The notes beneath the pieces are model-generated. The model was not told where the DNA came from. It did not search any database and worked only from the letters and a program-made list of their open reading frames with translations. The translations under genes were made by a program, and so were the position numbers. Below, in pieces: positions 24,015-33,121 of a DNA stretch of 33,177 nt; the first letter of the stretch is position 1, and each line of letters starts with the position of its first letter. Source of the DNA: Candidatus Kaiserbacteria bacterium. Lineage in GTDB: Bacteria; Patescibacteriota; Minisyncoccia; Phycocordibacterales; UBA918. The stretch spans positions 1 through 33,177 of the forward strand of contig JACQKD010000008.1 of NCBI GenBank assembly GCA_016204695.1, given 5' to 3'.

Positions 24015-25124
24015 ATGCTATTCGACTTTTCGAAACTTGCCAAAATATTCAACTTCGGCGGTCTTACAAGCGACGAGGGCGGGGTGGTCGGCGTCGATAT
24101 CGGTTCGTCCTCGATAAAAGTCGTACAGTTGAAGCGCGTGGGTGGTGGTGCCGTGCTCGAAACATACGGCGAACTCCAGCTCGGACCCTACGCGAATGTT
24201 GAGATCGGGCGGGCGACCAATCTCGACCCGGCTCGGCTTTCGGAAGCACTCGTCGACATCGTGAGAGAGGCATCGGTTTCTTCGAAGAAGATTGCGCTTG
24301 GCATCTCGTACTCCGCGAGTTTTCTCGCTGTGATCACACTGCCGGTCGCCGATGAGGCGCAACTTGCCTCCATGGTGCCGATCGAAGCGCGCAAGTATGT
24401 GCCGGTGCCGATAAACGAAGTGACGATCGATTGGTTCGTGATACCTGATACGCGGGGGGAAACGGGTGCCGCAAAAGGGACTACATTGCGGATATTGCTC
24501 GCCGCCATCCACAATGAGGCGCTCGGCAAATACCGCACGGTTGCCAAGAATGCGGCACTCTCGGCGGGTTTCACTGAAATAGAAGTCTTCAGTACGATCC
24601 GTTCAAGCGTACTTGAGGAAGACGGAATCGTGGTACTGCTTGACCTGGGCGCCGCAACGACCAAGCTCTATGTGGTCGACGGGGGGATCGTCCAGCGTAC
24701 GCACAGCATCACGGCCGGCTCGCAGGATATGACACTCGCGCTGTCGCAGGCACTTCAACTTTCGGTTGCCGATGCGGAAGAACTCAAACGGCAGGTCGGT
24801 CTCTCCGAAGCGGGAAATGATCCCCGCATCAAACAATCGCTCAACTTCACGCTTGAGCGGATTCTCGCGGAATCTCGCCGAGTGGTGGGGGCGTACGAGA
24901 TCGCGACAAAGGTGAAGGTCTCAAAGGTGATTCTTACCGGCGGCGGCGCGCTCCTGAAGGGACTTCTCGCGACCGCGAAAACGTATTTCGAGCGAGATGT
25001 GGTACTTGCGGATCCGTTTTCAAAAGTGGAGTATCCGGCATTTCTCGAAGATACGCTCAAAGAGGCGGGCCCGTCATTCGCCGTTGCAATCGGAGTCGCA
25101 CTGCGGCGGCTCAACGAAGAATGA
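24015..25124 (+). CDS. pilM: Type IV pilus assembly protein PilM (actin-like)
   Basis: GVDIGSSSIKVVQLKRVGGG..., MVPIEARKYVPVPINEVTIDW, LDLGAATTKLYVVDGG, ILTGGGALLKGL. Confidence 0.95.
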   Translation: MLFDFSKLAKIFNFGGLTSDEGGVVGVDIGSSSIKVVQLKRVGGGAVLETYGELQLGPYANVEIGRATNLDPARLSEALVDIVREASVSSKKIALGISYSASFLAVITLPVADEAQLASMVPIEARKYVPVPINEVTIDWFVIPDTRGETGAAKGTTLRILLAAIHNEALGKYRTVAKNAALSAGFTEIEVFSTIRSSVLEEDGIVVLLDLGAATTKLYVVDGGIVQRTHSITAGSQDMTLALSQALQLSVADAEELKRQVGLSEAGNDPRIKQSLNFTLERILAESRRVVGAYEIATKVKVSKVILTGGGALLKGLLATAKTYFERDVVLADPFSKVEYPAFLEDTLKEAGPSFAVAIGVALRRLNEE

Positions 25125-25160
25125 GTTGTTGCACAAAATGCTGTCCACAGTGTGCGGTCT

Positions 25161-25188
25161 TTGGTAACGCACGAGCTGCGCGTATAAT
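25161..25188 (+). promoter_or_regulatory. Putative promoter upstream of pilN
   Basis: TTGGTA-16 bp-TATAAT, ATG 8 nt after the -10. Confidence 0.5.
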
Positions 25189-25196
25189 TCCACTAT

Positions 25197-25916
25197 ATGG
25201 CCGATAGTCCAAAGCCGTCGTTCATTCCCAAACAAGCAATCGGAAGCATCCCGAAACGCGTCCTTCCCAGACGGAAGCATTTTAACGTGTTCAGTTTTAT
25301 CGGGATGGTGATATTTCTCTGCGGGATGATTCTTGCCGTGGGAGTATTTCTCTATAAAGACACAAGCCAAAAAGCGCTTGAGGGCAAGAAGCAAGAATTG
25401 CAAAATCTCAAAGGATCGTTCAGCCAAGAAGATATCGATGCAATCCGAAAGCTTGATCGTCGCATCGCGATATCGAAGCTCTTGCTCGACAAGCATCTTT
25501 CACCCTCGGTGCTGTTTGACGCTCTTGAGTTGCGGACGCAGGAGGAAGCGCAGTTCACCGACTTCTCGTTTTCGCAACGCGAGTCGGGATCGGTGGAAGT
25601 GGTGCTCGAAGGTACGGCCTTGCGCTTCAATACTGTAGCGCTGGAGAAGAGACAACTTGCCGACGCGGAAGTGCTTGCGAGCACCATCTTCTCGGATCTT
25701 GCGGTCGATGAAGAGGGCACCGTGCAGTTTACCGTCACCGGCGAGGGAGACACCAAAGCGCTTGCGTATACCGCGCCGACCGTGACGGTGACGACCGAGT
25801 CGCCGGAGACCGCTACGACAACCGAGCCGGGCGGCACGGAGGAAGGGTTGGGCACGGCAACCACTACTACTGCCGGTAGTACCGGTACCACGACGCCGCC
25901 CGGCGGCCAGCCGTAG
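25197..25916 (+). CDS. pilN: PilN-like pilus assembly protein with Thr-rich C-terminal tail
   Basis: Single N-terminal TM, position between pilM and pilO. Confidence 0.7.
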   Translation: MADSPKPSFIPKQAIGSIPKRVLPRRKHFNVFSFIGMVIFLCGMILAVGVFLYKDTSQKALEGKKQELQNLKGSFSQEDIDAIRKLDRRIAISKLLLDKHLSPSVLFDALELRTQEEAQFTDFSFSQRESGSVEVVLEGTALRFNTVALEKRQLADAEVLASTIFSDLAVDEEGTVQFTVTGEGDTKALAYTAPTVTVTTESPETATTTEPGGTEEGLGTATTTTAGSTGTTTPPGGQP

Positions 25917-25930
25917 ATTTCAGATATCGT

Positions 25931-26641
25931 ATGTTTAAAGCACTTACACCAATCATCGGGATCATCGTTGCAGTCGGTCTTTTCTTTACCTACATAAAGC
26001 CGACCTTCGAAGAAGTGAAGGGGATACAGGCGGAGACTGCTGAATATACGACCGCGGTCGACAAGGCCGCCGAGCTACAGCGCCGCATTACGGAGCTTAA
26101 AAATCAGAAAGAAGGGATCCAGCTTGCCGAGCTTGAGCGGCTCGAAGCCATGCTTCCGGACAAGATAGATGAAGTGTCGGTGTTGATCGACCTTTCGGCG
26201 CTTGCCGACGCCCACCACCTTCTCTTTAGCGACATTGAAGTCGGGGGGAGTGGCGGAGGGAACAGCGCGGGCGACGCGTCGGCGGGCAAGTCGGCTCAAC
26301 CGAAGCCGGTCTCCGCGCCGGCTTCTCTTCCTGCAGGATCTCCCCCCGCGCCCGCCGGTACTCCCGTTGCGACCATGCCTGCCGGGCAGAATCAACTCGG
26401 AGGCGCGAGTATGCCCGGGCAATCGGGTCTTTCCGCGAAATTTGCGGATCAGTATTCCACACTCGAAATCGGTTTCTCCGTGGAGGGTACCTACGATGAT
26501 TTTCGAGCGTTTCTTGAAGATCTCGAGCGTTCGCTTGTACTCATGGAGGTGACCAGTGTTGCATTTGGCTCCTCGGAAGGCGATTCGATACCGTTCTCCG
26601 TGACGATCCGTCTCCACTCTCTTAATCCTCCCGTTTCATAG
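25931..26641 (+). CDS. pilO: PilO-like pilus assembly protein
   Basis: N-terminal TM, coiled-coil, C-terminal IGFSVEGTYDDFRAFLEDLERSLVLMEVTSVAF (typical PilO segment). Confidence 0.82.
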   Translation: MFKALTPIIGIIVAVGLFFTYIKPTFEEVKGIQAETAEYTTAVDKAAELQRRITELKNQKEGIQLAELERLEAMLPDKIDEVSVLIDLSALADAHHLLFSDIEVGGSGGGNSAGDASAGKSAQPKPVSAPASLPAGSPPAPAGTPVATMPAGQNQLGGASMPGQSGLSAKFADQYSTLEIGFSVEGTYDDFRAFLEDLERSLVLMEVTSVAFGSSEGDSIPFSVTIRLHSLNPPVS

Positions 26642-26648
26642 ATTGTAT

Positions 26649-26945
26649 ATGTCATCGCTTCTTAAAAACATTCTATTCGCGCTCGGCCTCGCCGTTATTT
26701 TGTGGTTGGGGTACCGTCTGTTTTTTGCCGGAGACGAAAGTGCCGCGCCTCTCAGTGCTACCGTGTTGTCGCAGGCTTCGCGAGATACCCAAGAATTTCT
26801 CCGAACCATCCAAGAGTTGCGCGATATCAAACTTGATGGAGAGATATTCAAGGATACCCGGTTCCAGTCTTTTGTTGATCATCGGCAGGCGATCGTCGAG
26901 GAACCGGTCGGACGCCGCAATCCGTTTGCGCCAATCGGCCAATAG
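26649..26945 (+). CDS. Small membrane protein in pilus operon (PilP-position, ...GRRNPFAPIGQ)
   Basis: N-terminal TM; C-terminal RRNPFAPI motif; operon context. Confidence 0.65.
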   Translation: MSSLLKNILFALGLAVILWLGYRLFFAGDESAAPLSATVLSQASRDTQEFLRTIQELRDIKLDGEIFKDTRFQSFVDHRQAIVEEPVGRRNPFAPIGQ

Positions 26946-27021
26946 GCGGAGAGACGCGACCGGCACGTGACGGTTTGTGCAACCGCTTTGCATGTTGATC
27001 CCCGTCGGGGGATGATGCCGT

Positions 27022-28812
27022 ATGAATACACTTGCTCTGTTACAAGAAAAGGGAGTCGTTGATGCGTCCGTGGCGCAGGCGGTACAAGCGGATATGCAAA
27101 CGAGCGGCAAGTCCGCCGAAGCGGTTCTTCTTGAACGCGGCGTAGATCCGGACGCCGTACTCGGCGTGCTTGCCGACTATTACAAACTTCCCACGTACCG
27201 TCTCGGGGAAAACGAGAAAATCACTCCGCAGGTATTGAAATATCTTTCGGAAGATTCGGCGCGGCATTATCACATGTTGCCGCTTTCGTTGCGCGACGGC
27301 GTGATCGAAATCGGTGTCACGAACCCCGACGATCTCTCCGCACTTGATGCGCTCAACTTCATTGCGGCGAAAAACAAGTTGCCGTACAAGCTTGTTCTGA
27401 TTCTTGAACGTGATCTGGAGCGCGGGTTGGCGCTCTACGAGAATCTCACCGGGGAAGTGGAAAACGCGCTCACCGAGCTTGAGTCCGAGCTTTCCGCGGA
27501 GCTCAAGAAGCGCGAAGAAGAGCCGCCGGAAGAGTCGTCGGGAGAATTCATCAAGGAAGACGCGCCGGTGACAAAAATTGTCGCGACGATCTTGCGGTAT
27601 GCGGTCGACGGTCGCGCGTCCGACATCCATATCGAGCCGGTGGCGAGCAAAGTGCATGTGCGGTTTCGGGTCGACGGTGTACTTGTCATGAGTCTTGAGT
27701 TGCCGCTGAAAGTCCATTCGGCGGTCGTCGCGCGCGTGAAGATTCTCACATCGATGCGGCTCGATGAACGGCGTAAACCGCAAGACGGTCGTTTCTCGGC
27801 GACCATCGACGGTCGCAAAATCGACTTTCGCGTCTCGACATTGCCGACGCAATACGGCGAGAAGGTCGTGATGCGTATTCTCGATCCGGAAAGCGGCGTA
27901 CACACCATCGAGGAGACGGGAATCTCCGCATACAATCTCGAGATGATCCGCAAAGCCGTGCGGGCGCCCTACGGCATCGTCCTGATTTCAGGACCTACCG
28001 GCTCCGGAAAGACCACGACGCTCTACGGTATGCTCTCGGAAGTCGATCGGGCGGGACAAAACGTTCTCTCGCTCGAAGATCCAATCGAATACAATATCGA
28101 CGGCGTGTCGCAGTCGCAGGTGAGGCCCGAGATCGGCTATACGTTTGCTTCGGGTCTCCGCTCCGTACTGCGACAAGACCCGGACGTGATCATGGTCGGT
28201 GAGATCCGGGACAAGGAGACGGCGCAACTCGCGATTCAAGCGGCGCTCACCGGGCACCTTGTGCTGTCCACCATCCACACCAACAACGCGATCGGCGTCG
28301 TCCCGCGTCTCATCGACATGGGTGTCGATCCGTACCTTATCGCCCCGACCCTGGTGCTCGCGATTGCCCAGCGTCTCGTGCTCCGGATTTGTCCGGGTAC
28401 CGGGAAGAAGGTGCCGGTCGAGGGGAGCGTCAAAATGATGATTGACCACGAGTTTGAATCCCTGCCTGCGGCGTATCATGCGCGGATTCCCAAAGCTGAT
28501 TTTGTCCTCGGGGCCGAACGTACGGGCGCCTGCCCGAACGGCACGCGCGGACGCACGGCGGTGATGGAGGTCGTCGAGATAAACGACGAAATGCGGGAGC
28601 TTATCTTGACGCGCGGTTCCGAGGAAGATATGTACAAAGTTGCCCGGAAAAACGGATTTATCACCATGAAAGAGGATGCGATCATCAAGGCGCTCGAACA
28701 TTCCATACCGTTTGAGGAGGTGAACACGCTCGGCGGGACGCTCCTTGAGCCGGATATGGAAGAGGACACTGTCGACAACCCCAGTGCACAAGAAACGGAA
28801 AGCACAGTATAA
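27022..28812 (+). CDS. pilB: Type IV pilus assembly ATPase PilB / GspE family
   Basis: GspE N-domain, SDIHIEPVASKVHVRFRVDGVL, Walker A GPTGSGKTTTLYG, RQDPDVIMVGEIRDKETAQLAIQAALTGHLVLSTIHTN. Confidence 0.96.
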   Translation: MNTLALLQEKGVVDASVAQAVQADMQTSGKSAEAVLLERGVDPDAVLGVLADYYKLPTYRLGENEKITPQVLKYLSEDSARHYHMLPLSLRDGVIEIGVTNPDDLSALDALNFIAAKNKLPYKLVLILERDLERGLALYENLTGEVENALTELESELSAELKKREEEPPEESSGEFIKEDAPVTKIVATILRYAVDGRASDIHIEPVASKVHVRFRVDGVLVMSLELPLKVHSAVVARVKILTSMRLDERRKPQDGRFSATIDGRKIDFRVSTLPTQYGEKVVMRILDPESGVHTIEETGISAYNLEMIRKAVRAPYGIVLISGPTGSGKTTTLYGMLSEVDRAGQNVLSLEDPIEYNIDGVSQSQVRPEIGYTFASGLRSVLRQDPDVIMVGEIRDKETAQLAIQAALTGHLVLSTIHTNNAIGVVPRLIDMGVDPYLIAPTLVLAIAQRLVLRICPGTGKKVPVEGSVKMMIDHEFESLPAAYHARIPKADFVLGAERTGACPNGTRGRTAVMEVVEINDEMRELILTRGSEEDMYKVARKNGFITMKEDAIIKALEHSIPFEEVNTLGGTLLEPDMEEDTVDNPSAQETESTV

Positions 28813-28887
28813 TGGATTTCTTGGAGCGTATGCGACTTAGAAATCTTAAATACTCCGAAGCCCGCCTTCAAAAGCGGGCGGAGAGGG

Positions 28888-28893
28888 TATAAT
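28888..28893 (+). promoter_or_regulatory. Putative -10 box of response regulator gene
   Basis: TATAAT 9 nt upstream of ATG 28903, after a GCCCGC...GCGGGC hairpin. Confidence 0.45.
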
Positions 28894-28902
28894 AACGGGT
28901 AT

Positions 28903-29274
28903 ATGAAATTATTGCTTGCCGACGACGATTCATTTTTACTGGATATGTATAGCGTAAAGTTTACTGAAGCGGGCGATGATGTCATCGCCGTCAAAGACGG
29001 CGACCAGGCGCTTTCGATTCTGCGCAAGGGAGAAACGTTCGACGGGGTTCTGCTTGACATCATCATGCCCGGAATTTCAGGCCTTGATCTCCTTGTGGTG
29101 GCGAAGAAAGAAAAGCTCGGTGGAGCGGACTGCAAATACATAGTGCTTTCGAATCAGGGAGAGCAGTCCGATCTTGCGGCGGCACATGAGGCGGGCGCGG
29201 CGGGATACATTGTGAAGGCGGAAGCGATGCCGAGCGAGGTGGTCGAAAAAGTTACTCGCATAATAAAGGGCTAA
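28903..29274 (+). CDS. Single-domain response regulator (CheY-like receiver)
   Basis: KLLLADDDSFLLDMYSVKF...FDGVLLDIIMPGISGLDLL...YIVLSNQG...GYIVKAEAMPSEVV. Confidence 0.92.
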   Translation: MKLLLADDDSFLLDMYSVKFTEAGDDVIAVKDGDQALSILRKGETFDGVLLDIIMPGISGLDLLVVAKKEKLGGADCKYIVLSNQGEQSDLAAAHEAGAAGYIVKAEAMPSEVVEKVTRIIKG

Positions 29275-29287
29275 TCAAAAAACGGCT

Positions 29288-30361
29288 ATGGCACATATCG
29301 ACTACAAACGCGAGCTTGAGGAAATGATCGATATCGTAGTCGGCGAAGGAGGATCCGACCTGCATTTTGCCGTCGGCGCCCACCCGACCATTCGCGTGTC
29401 GGGCTCATTGATTCCGCTCTTGAAAAAGCCGGTGCTCTTGCAGGAGGATGCGCTCGGTTTCATGCAGGCGCTTCTTCCCGATGAGGTGAAGATACAGAAA
29501 TTCTTAACCACGAAGGAGGTCGATTTTTCCTACGCATATAAAGGAGGTGTGCGATTTCGCGGCAACGGTTTTTTCCAGCGCGGCGGCATATCAATCGCCC
29601 TGCGGAATATTCCGAATACCATTCCGTCGCTCAAAGAGCTCAATCTGCCGCCGATCATCGAGAGTTTTGCACAGCGTCCGCAAGGATTTTTTCTTGCCGT
29701 GGGTCCGGTGGGACAGGGCAAGTCGACGACACTTGCATCTATCATTGATCTTATCAATCAGACGCGCGCCGAGCATATCGTCACGATCGAAGATCCGATC
29801 GAATATATTTTCGAGCCGAAGAAATCGCTCATTGAGCAACGCGAAGTCCGGGTCGACACGGAAGATTTTCATACCGCTCTGCATTCCGTTTTCCGGCAAG
29901 ATGTCGACGTAATCATGGTCGGGGAGATGCGTAATCCCGAGACGATCGGCACGGCCGTCACTGCGGCCGAAACGGGACATCTTGTCTTGTCCACCCTGCA
30001 TACCAACAATGCGGCACAGACCATCGACCGTATCATCGACACGTTCCCGGCCGGTCAGCAGGATCAGATTCGCGTACAGCTTGCCGGGTCGCTTGCGGGT
30101 ATCTTCTCCCAGCGCCTTATTCCGCGCATCGCCGGCGGTCTCATCCCCGCCTACGAGCTTCTCTTGAATACGAATGCGGTTGCCAATCTCATTCGTGAAA
30201 AGCGGACGCACGAGATCAATACGGTCATCGAGACCGGTAGCGAGCACGGCATGATCGAAATGAACCGTTCGCTCGTCGAGCTCGTGCATCGCGGCGAGAT
30301 TACCGTCGAAAACGCGTTTGCCTACTCGGTAAATCCCAAGGGCCTCGACCGCCTTTTATAG
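29288..30361 (+). CDS. pilT: Twitching motility ATPase PilT
   Basis: GSDLHFAVGAHPTIRVSGSL, GPVGQGKSTTLASIIDLIN, FRQDVDVIMVGEMRNPETIGTAVTAAETGHLVLSTLHTNNA. Confidence 0.96.
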   Translation: MAHIDYKRELEEMIDIVVGEGGSDLHFAVGAHPTIRVSGSLIPLLKKPVLLQEDALGFMQALLPDEVKIQKFLTTKEVDFSYAYKGGVRFRGNGFFQRGGISIALRNIPNTIPSLKELNLPPIIESFAQRPQGFFLAVGPVGQGKSTTLASIIDLINQTRAEHIVTIEDPIEYIFEPKKSLIEQREVRVDTEDFHTALHSVFRQDVDVIMVGEMRNPETIGTAVTAAETGHLVLSTLHTNNAAQTIDRIIDTFPAGQQDQIRVQLAGSLAGIFSQRLIPRIAGGLIPAYELLLNTNAVANLIREKRTHEINTVIETGSEHGMIEMNRSLVELVHRGEITVENAFAYSVNPKGLDRLL

Positions 30362-30367
30362 CGCTAT

Positions 30368-31576
30368 ATGTTATTTCGCTACCAAGCAGTAGACGCCTCA
30401 AACACTCCCCGGGAGGGGACGATTGATGCGGTGACCATGGACGTGGCCATCAACTCGCTCCAGCATCGCGGGTATGTCGTTTCTTCGATCGATCCTTTGT
30501 CAGAGCCGAATTCGATTTTCAATATAAAGATCACGGCTTTCGAGCGTGTCTCGAACAAAGAGGTTGTCATTTTCTCGCGCCAGATCGCGACGCTTTTTGA
30601 GGCGCAGGTCTCGGCCTTGCGCGTCTTCCGTCTTCTCGCCGCCGAGTCGGACAACTCGCTCCTCGGACGTATTCTTACGGAAGTAGCGGACGACTTGCAG
30701 GGAGGGAGTTCCATTTCGAACGCGCTCGCCAAGCATCCCGATCTCTTTTCTCCTTTCTATGTCAGCATGGTAAAAGCCGGAGAAGAGGCCGGAAAACTCG
30801 ACAAGACATTTGATTATCTCGCCGACTATCTCGATCGCACCTATGAAGTGGTGAACAAGGCGCGCAACGCGCTCATTTATCCGGCGTTCGTGATCACCAC
30901 ATTTGTTGCGGTGATGGTGCTTATGCTTACGCTTGTCATTCCGCGCATCACCGATATTATCGTGAGTTCCGGCCAGGAAGTGCCGGTATATACGAGGATC
31001 GTCATGTGGATATCCTCATTTTTCAGCAACTACATCGCTTTCATTCTCTTTTTCATTGCGGTGCTTGCGGTGGGGGCGTGGCGCTTCAAGCGTACGGCGG
31101 TTGGTACGCGCGCCTTTGACGAGCTGAAGCTTGCCGTACCGTATGTCGGCGTGCTCTACGAGAAACTCTATCTTTCGCGCATTGCGGACAACCTCGCGAC
31201 CATGCTTGCGAGCGGTATTTCCATGGTTCAGGCGCTCGAAATTACGAGTGAAGTTGTCGACAATGAAGTTTACAAGGAGATTCTTATAGGCACGATTGCG
31301 GAGGTGAAGGCGGGGAAATCGGTGTCCGACGCACTCTCGGAGTATCCCGAGATCCCGGGCGTGATGACGCAGATGGCGAAAGTGGGGGAGGAAACGGGTA
31401 ATTTGGGAAGTATCCTCGAAACGCTCGCAAAGTTTTATCGCCGCGAAGTGCATACGGCCGTGGATACGCTCATCAATCTCATTGAGCCGGCGATGATCGT
31501 GCTTCTCGGACTTGGCGTCGGTACTCTGCTTGCCGCGGTGCTTCTGCCTATCTACAACATCGCCGGAGCTATCTAA
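30368..31576 (+). CDS. pilC: Type IV pilus inner membrane platform protein PilC / GspF family
   Basis: FSRQIATLFEAQVSALRVFRLLAAES..., three hydrophobic segments, ILETLAKFYRREVHTAVDTLINLIEPAMIVLLGLGVG. Confidence 0.95.
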   Translation: MLFRYQAVDASNTPREGTIDAVTMDVAINSLQHRGYVVSSIDPLSEPNSIFNIKITAFERVSNKEVVIFSRQIATLFEAQVSALRVFRLLAAESDNSLLGRILTEVADDLQGGSSISNALAKHPDLFSPFYVSMVKAGEEAGKLDKTFDYLADYLDRTYEVVNKARNALIYPAFVITTFVAVMVLMLTLVIPRITDIIVSSGQEVPVYTRIVMWISSFFSNYIAFILFFIAVLAVGAWRFKRTAVGTRAFDELKLAVPYVGVLYEKLYLSRIADNLATMLASGISMVQALEITSEVVDNEVYKEILIGTIAEVKAGKSVSDALSEYPEIPGVMTQMAKVGEETGNLGSILETLAKFYRREVHTAVDTLINLIEPAMIVLLGLGVGTLLAAVLLPIYNIAGAI

Positions 31577-31708
31577 CGACGTCAAAGGAAAGCCCACAGC
31601 ACTGGGACGCTTGTCCACAGAGCGGGGTACTGTCGACACGAGGACGCATTATAATGGGGGCACCACCGTTAACAATAGTGGAATTACCATAATCTAGATT
31701 TACTTCCC

Positions 31709-32116
31709 ATGAGTATTTATAGTAAACAAAGAGGCTTCACCCTCATCGAATTGCTTGTCGTGATCGCGATCATCGGCATCTTGGCGTCGGTGGTGCTCGC
31801 AAACCTGAACAGCGCTCGCAATAAGGGAGCCGACGCGGCAATCAAGTCGAGTATCAACAACGGCCGCGCGGAAGCGGAAAACTGGTACGATACCAACGGC
31901 TCCTCGTACACCAACCTCTGTTCGCAGGCCGTGATCACGAACATTCAGAATAGTGTCACTAATGCCGGAGGCGTTTTTGCCTGCTCCGCATCGGTTGCCA
32001 CCGCATACCGCATGTCGTCCACGCTGAAGGCGAATACCGCGCAGTATTACTGCGTCGACAGCACCGGGAAGGCGACGACTACGCTGACGGCTCCGTCAGG
32101 CAACGCTTGCCCGTAA
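31709..32116 (+). CDS. Type IV pilin / prepilin
   Basis: QRGFTLIELLVVIAIIGILASVVLANLNSARNKG. Confidence 0.95.
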   Translation: MSIYSKQRGFTLIELLVVIAIIGILASVVLANLNSARNKGADAAIKSSINNGRAEAENWYDTNGSSYTNLCSQAVITNIQNSVTNAGGVFACSASVATAYRMSSTLKANTAQYYCVDSTGKATTTLTAPSGNACP

Positions 32117-32132
32117 GAGCGCGCACTTTTTT

Positions 32133-32166
32133 CAACACAAAAACCCCGTACGGGGTTTTTGTGTTG
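32133..32166. terminator. Pilin terminator, perfect 34-bp palindrome
   Basis: CAACACAAAAACCCCGT|ACGGGGTTTTTGTGTTG. Confidence 0.85.
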
Positions 32167-32206
32167 TTTGCCGCGAAATGTCGCCAGGTACGGTACAATA
32201 TGAGGG

Positions 32207-33118
32207 ATGGACACGTTGCCGACCCCGCTTTTTCTCACATTCTTTTTACTTCTCGGCGTTATCGTTGGCAGTTTTCTCAATGTCGTAGCATACCGCTTTC
32301 ATACCGGGAAATCACTTAATGGTCGTTCGCATTGCCTTTCTTGCGGAGGACGCCTCTCGTGGTACGAGCTTGTACCGATTGTGTCGTATACGCTCCAGCT
32401 CGGCGCCTGCGGGAACTGTCGCGCGCGCATATCGCCGCAGTACGTGTTGGTAGAATTGGCAACAGGCCTCTTGTTCCTCCTTGTCGGACGGCTGTTTTAT
32501 ACGGATGTGCCGTTTCTTGTTCTCCATCTCGGCGTCGTCTCGTTGCTAGTGGTGATTACGGTCTATGATCTGCGGCACTTTATTATTCCCGATGAGCTTG
32601 TGTTGTATCTTACGGCGCTCGCGCTTGCGATCCGGCTTTGGGATCCGATTGCGCGCGCTGTCGTAATCATTCCTTTCGACGGGATTGTCGGGGGACTTGT
32701 ACCCGCGGGATTCTTCGCCGGACTTTGGTATATCTCGCACGGCAGATGGATAGGTCTCGGAGACGCGAAGCTCGCGCTCCCGCTCGGGCTTGTCGTCGGT
32801 CTGTGGGGGAGCATCTCAGTGGTGTTGTTCTCGTTTTGGATCGGCGCCATCGTGAGCGTCGGACTCCTACTCGTCCAACGAATCTCCAAGAGGGGTGTCG
32901 TGTTTTCGAGACGGAGCCTCACCACAGCAAGCGAGGATCAAGGTACCCGCTCGCCTGTATCTTATCCGAGTACAGGCGTAGCAAAACATCAAAGATGTTT
33001 TACAATGAAGAGTGAAGTACCGTTCGCGCCGTTTCTCGTTTGCGCTTTCCTTCTTGTTGCGTATGCCGGGGCGGATGCGTTCGCCGTTGTCGACACGGTA
33101 CTCGCATATCTCTTTTAG
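32207..33118 (+). CDS. pilD: Prepilin peptidase (A24 family)
   Basis: GVIVGSFLNVVAYR, HCLSCGGRLSWYELVPIVSYTLQLGACGNCRARIS, VYDLRHFIIPDELV and GLGDAKLALPLGLV catalytic Asp motifs. Confidence 0.95.
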   Translation: MDTLPTPLFLTFFLLLGVIVGSFLNVVAYRFHTGKSLNGRSHCLSCGGRLSWYELVPIVSYTLQLGACGNCRARISPQYVLVELATGLLFLLVGRLFYTDVPFLVLHLGVVSLLVVITVYDLRHFIIPDELVLYLTALALAIRLWDPIARAVVIIPFDGIVGGLVPAGFFAGLWYISHGRWIGLGDAKLALPLGLVVGLWGSISVVLFSFWIGAIVSVGLLLVQRISKRGVVFSRRSLTTASEDQGTRSPVSYPSTGVAKHQRCFTMKSEVPFAPFLVCAFLLVAYAGADAFAVVDTVLAYLF

Positions 33119-33121
33119 ATA

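Noticed and set aside
23315-24202. 295-aa plus ORF
   Set aside because: Antisense of comF and out of frame with pilM; Arg-rich shadow.
27040-28791. Long minus ORFs antisense to pilB
   Set aside because: Opposite a canonical PilB ATPase with Walker motifs; no independent support.
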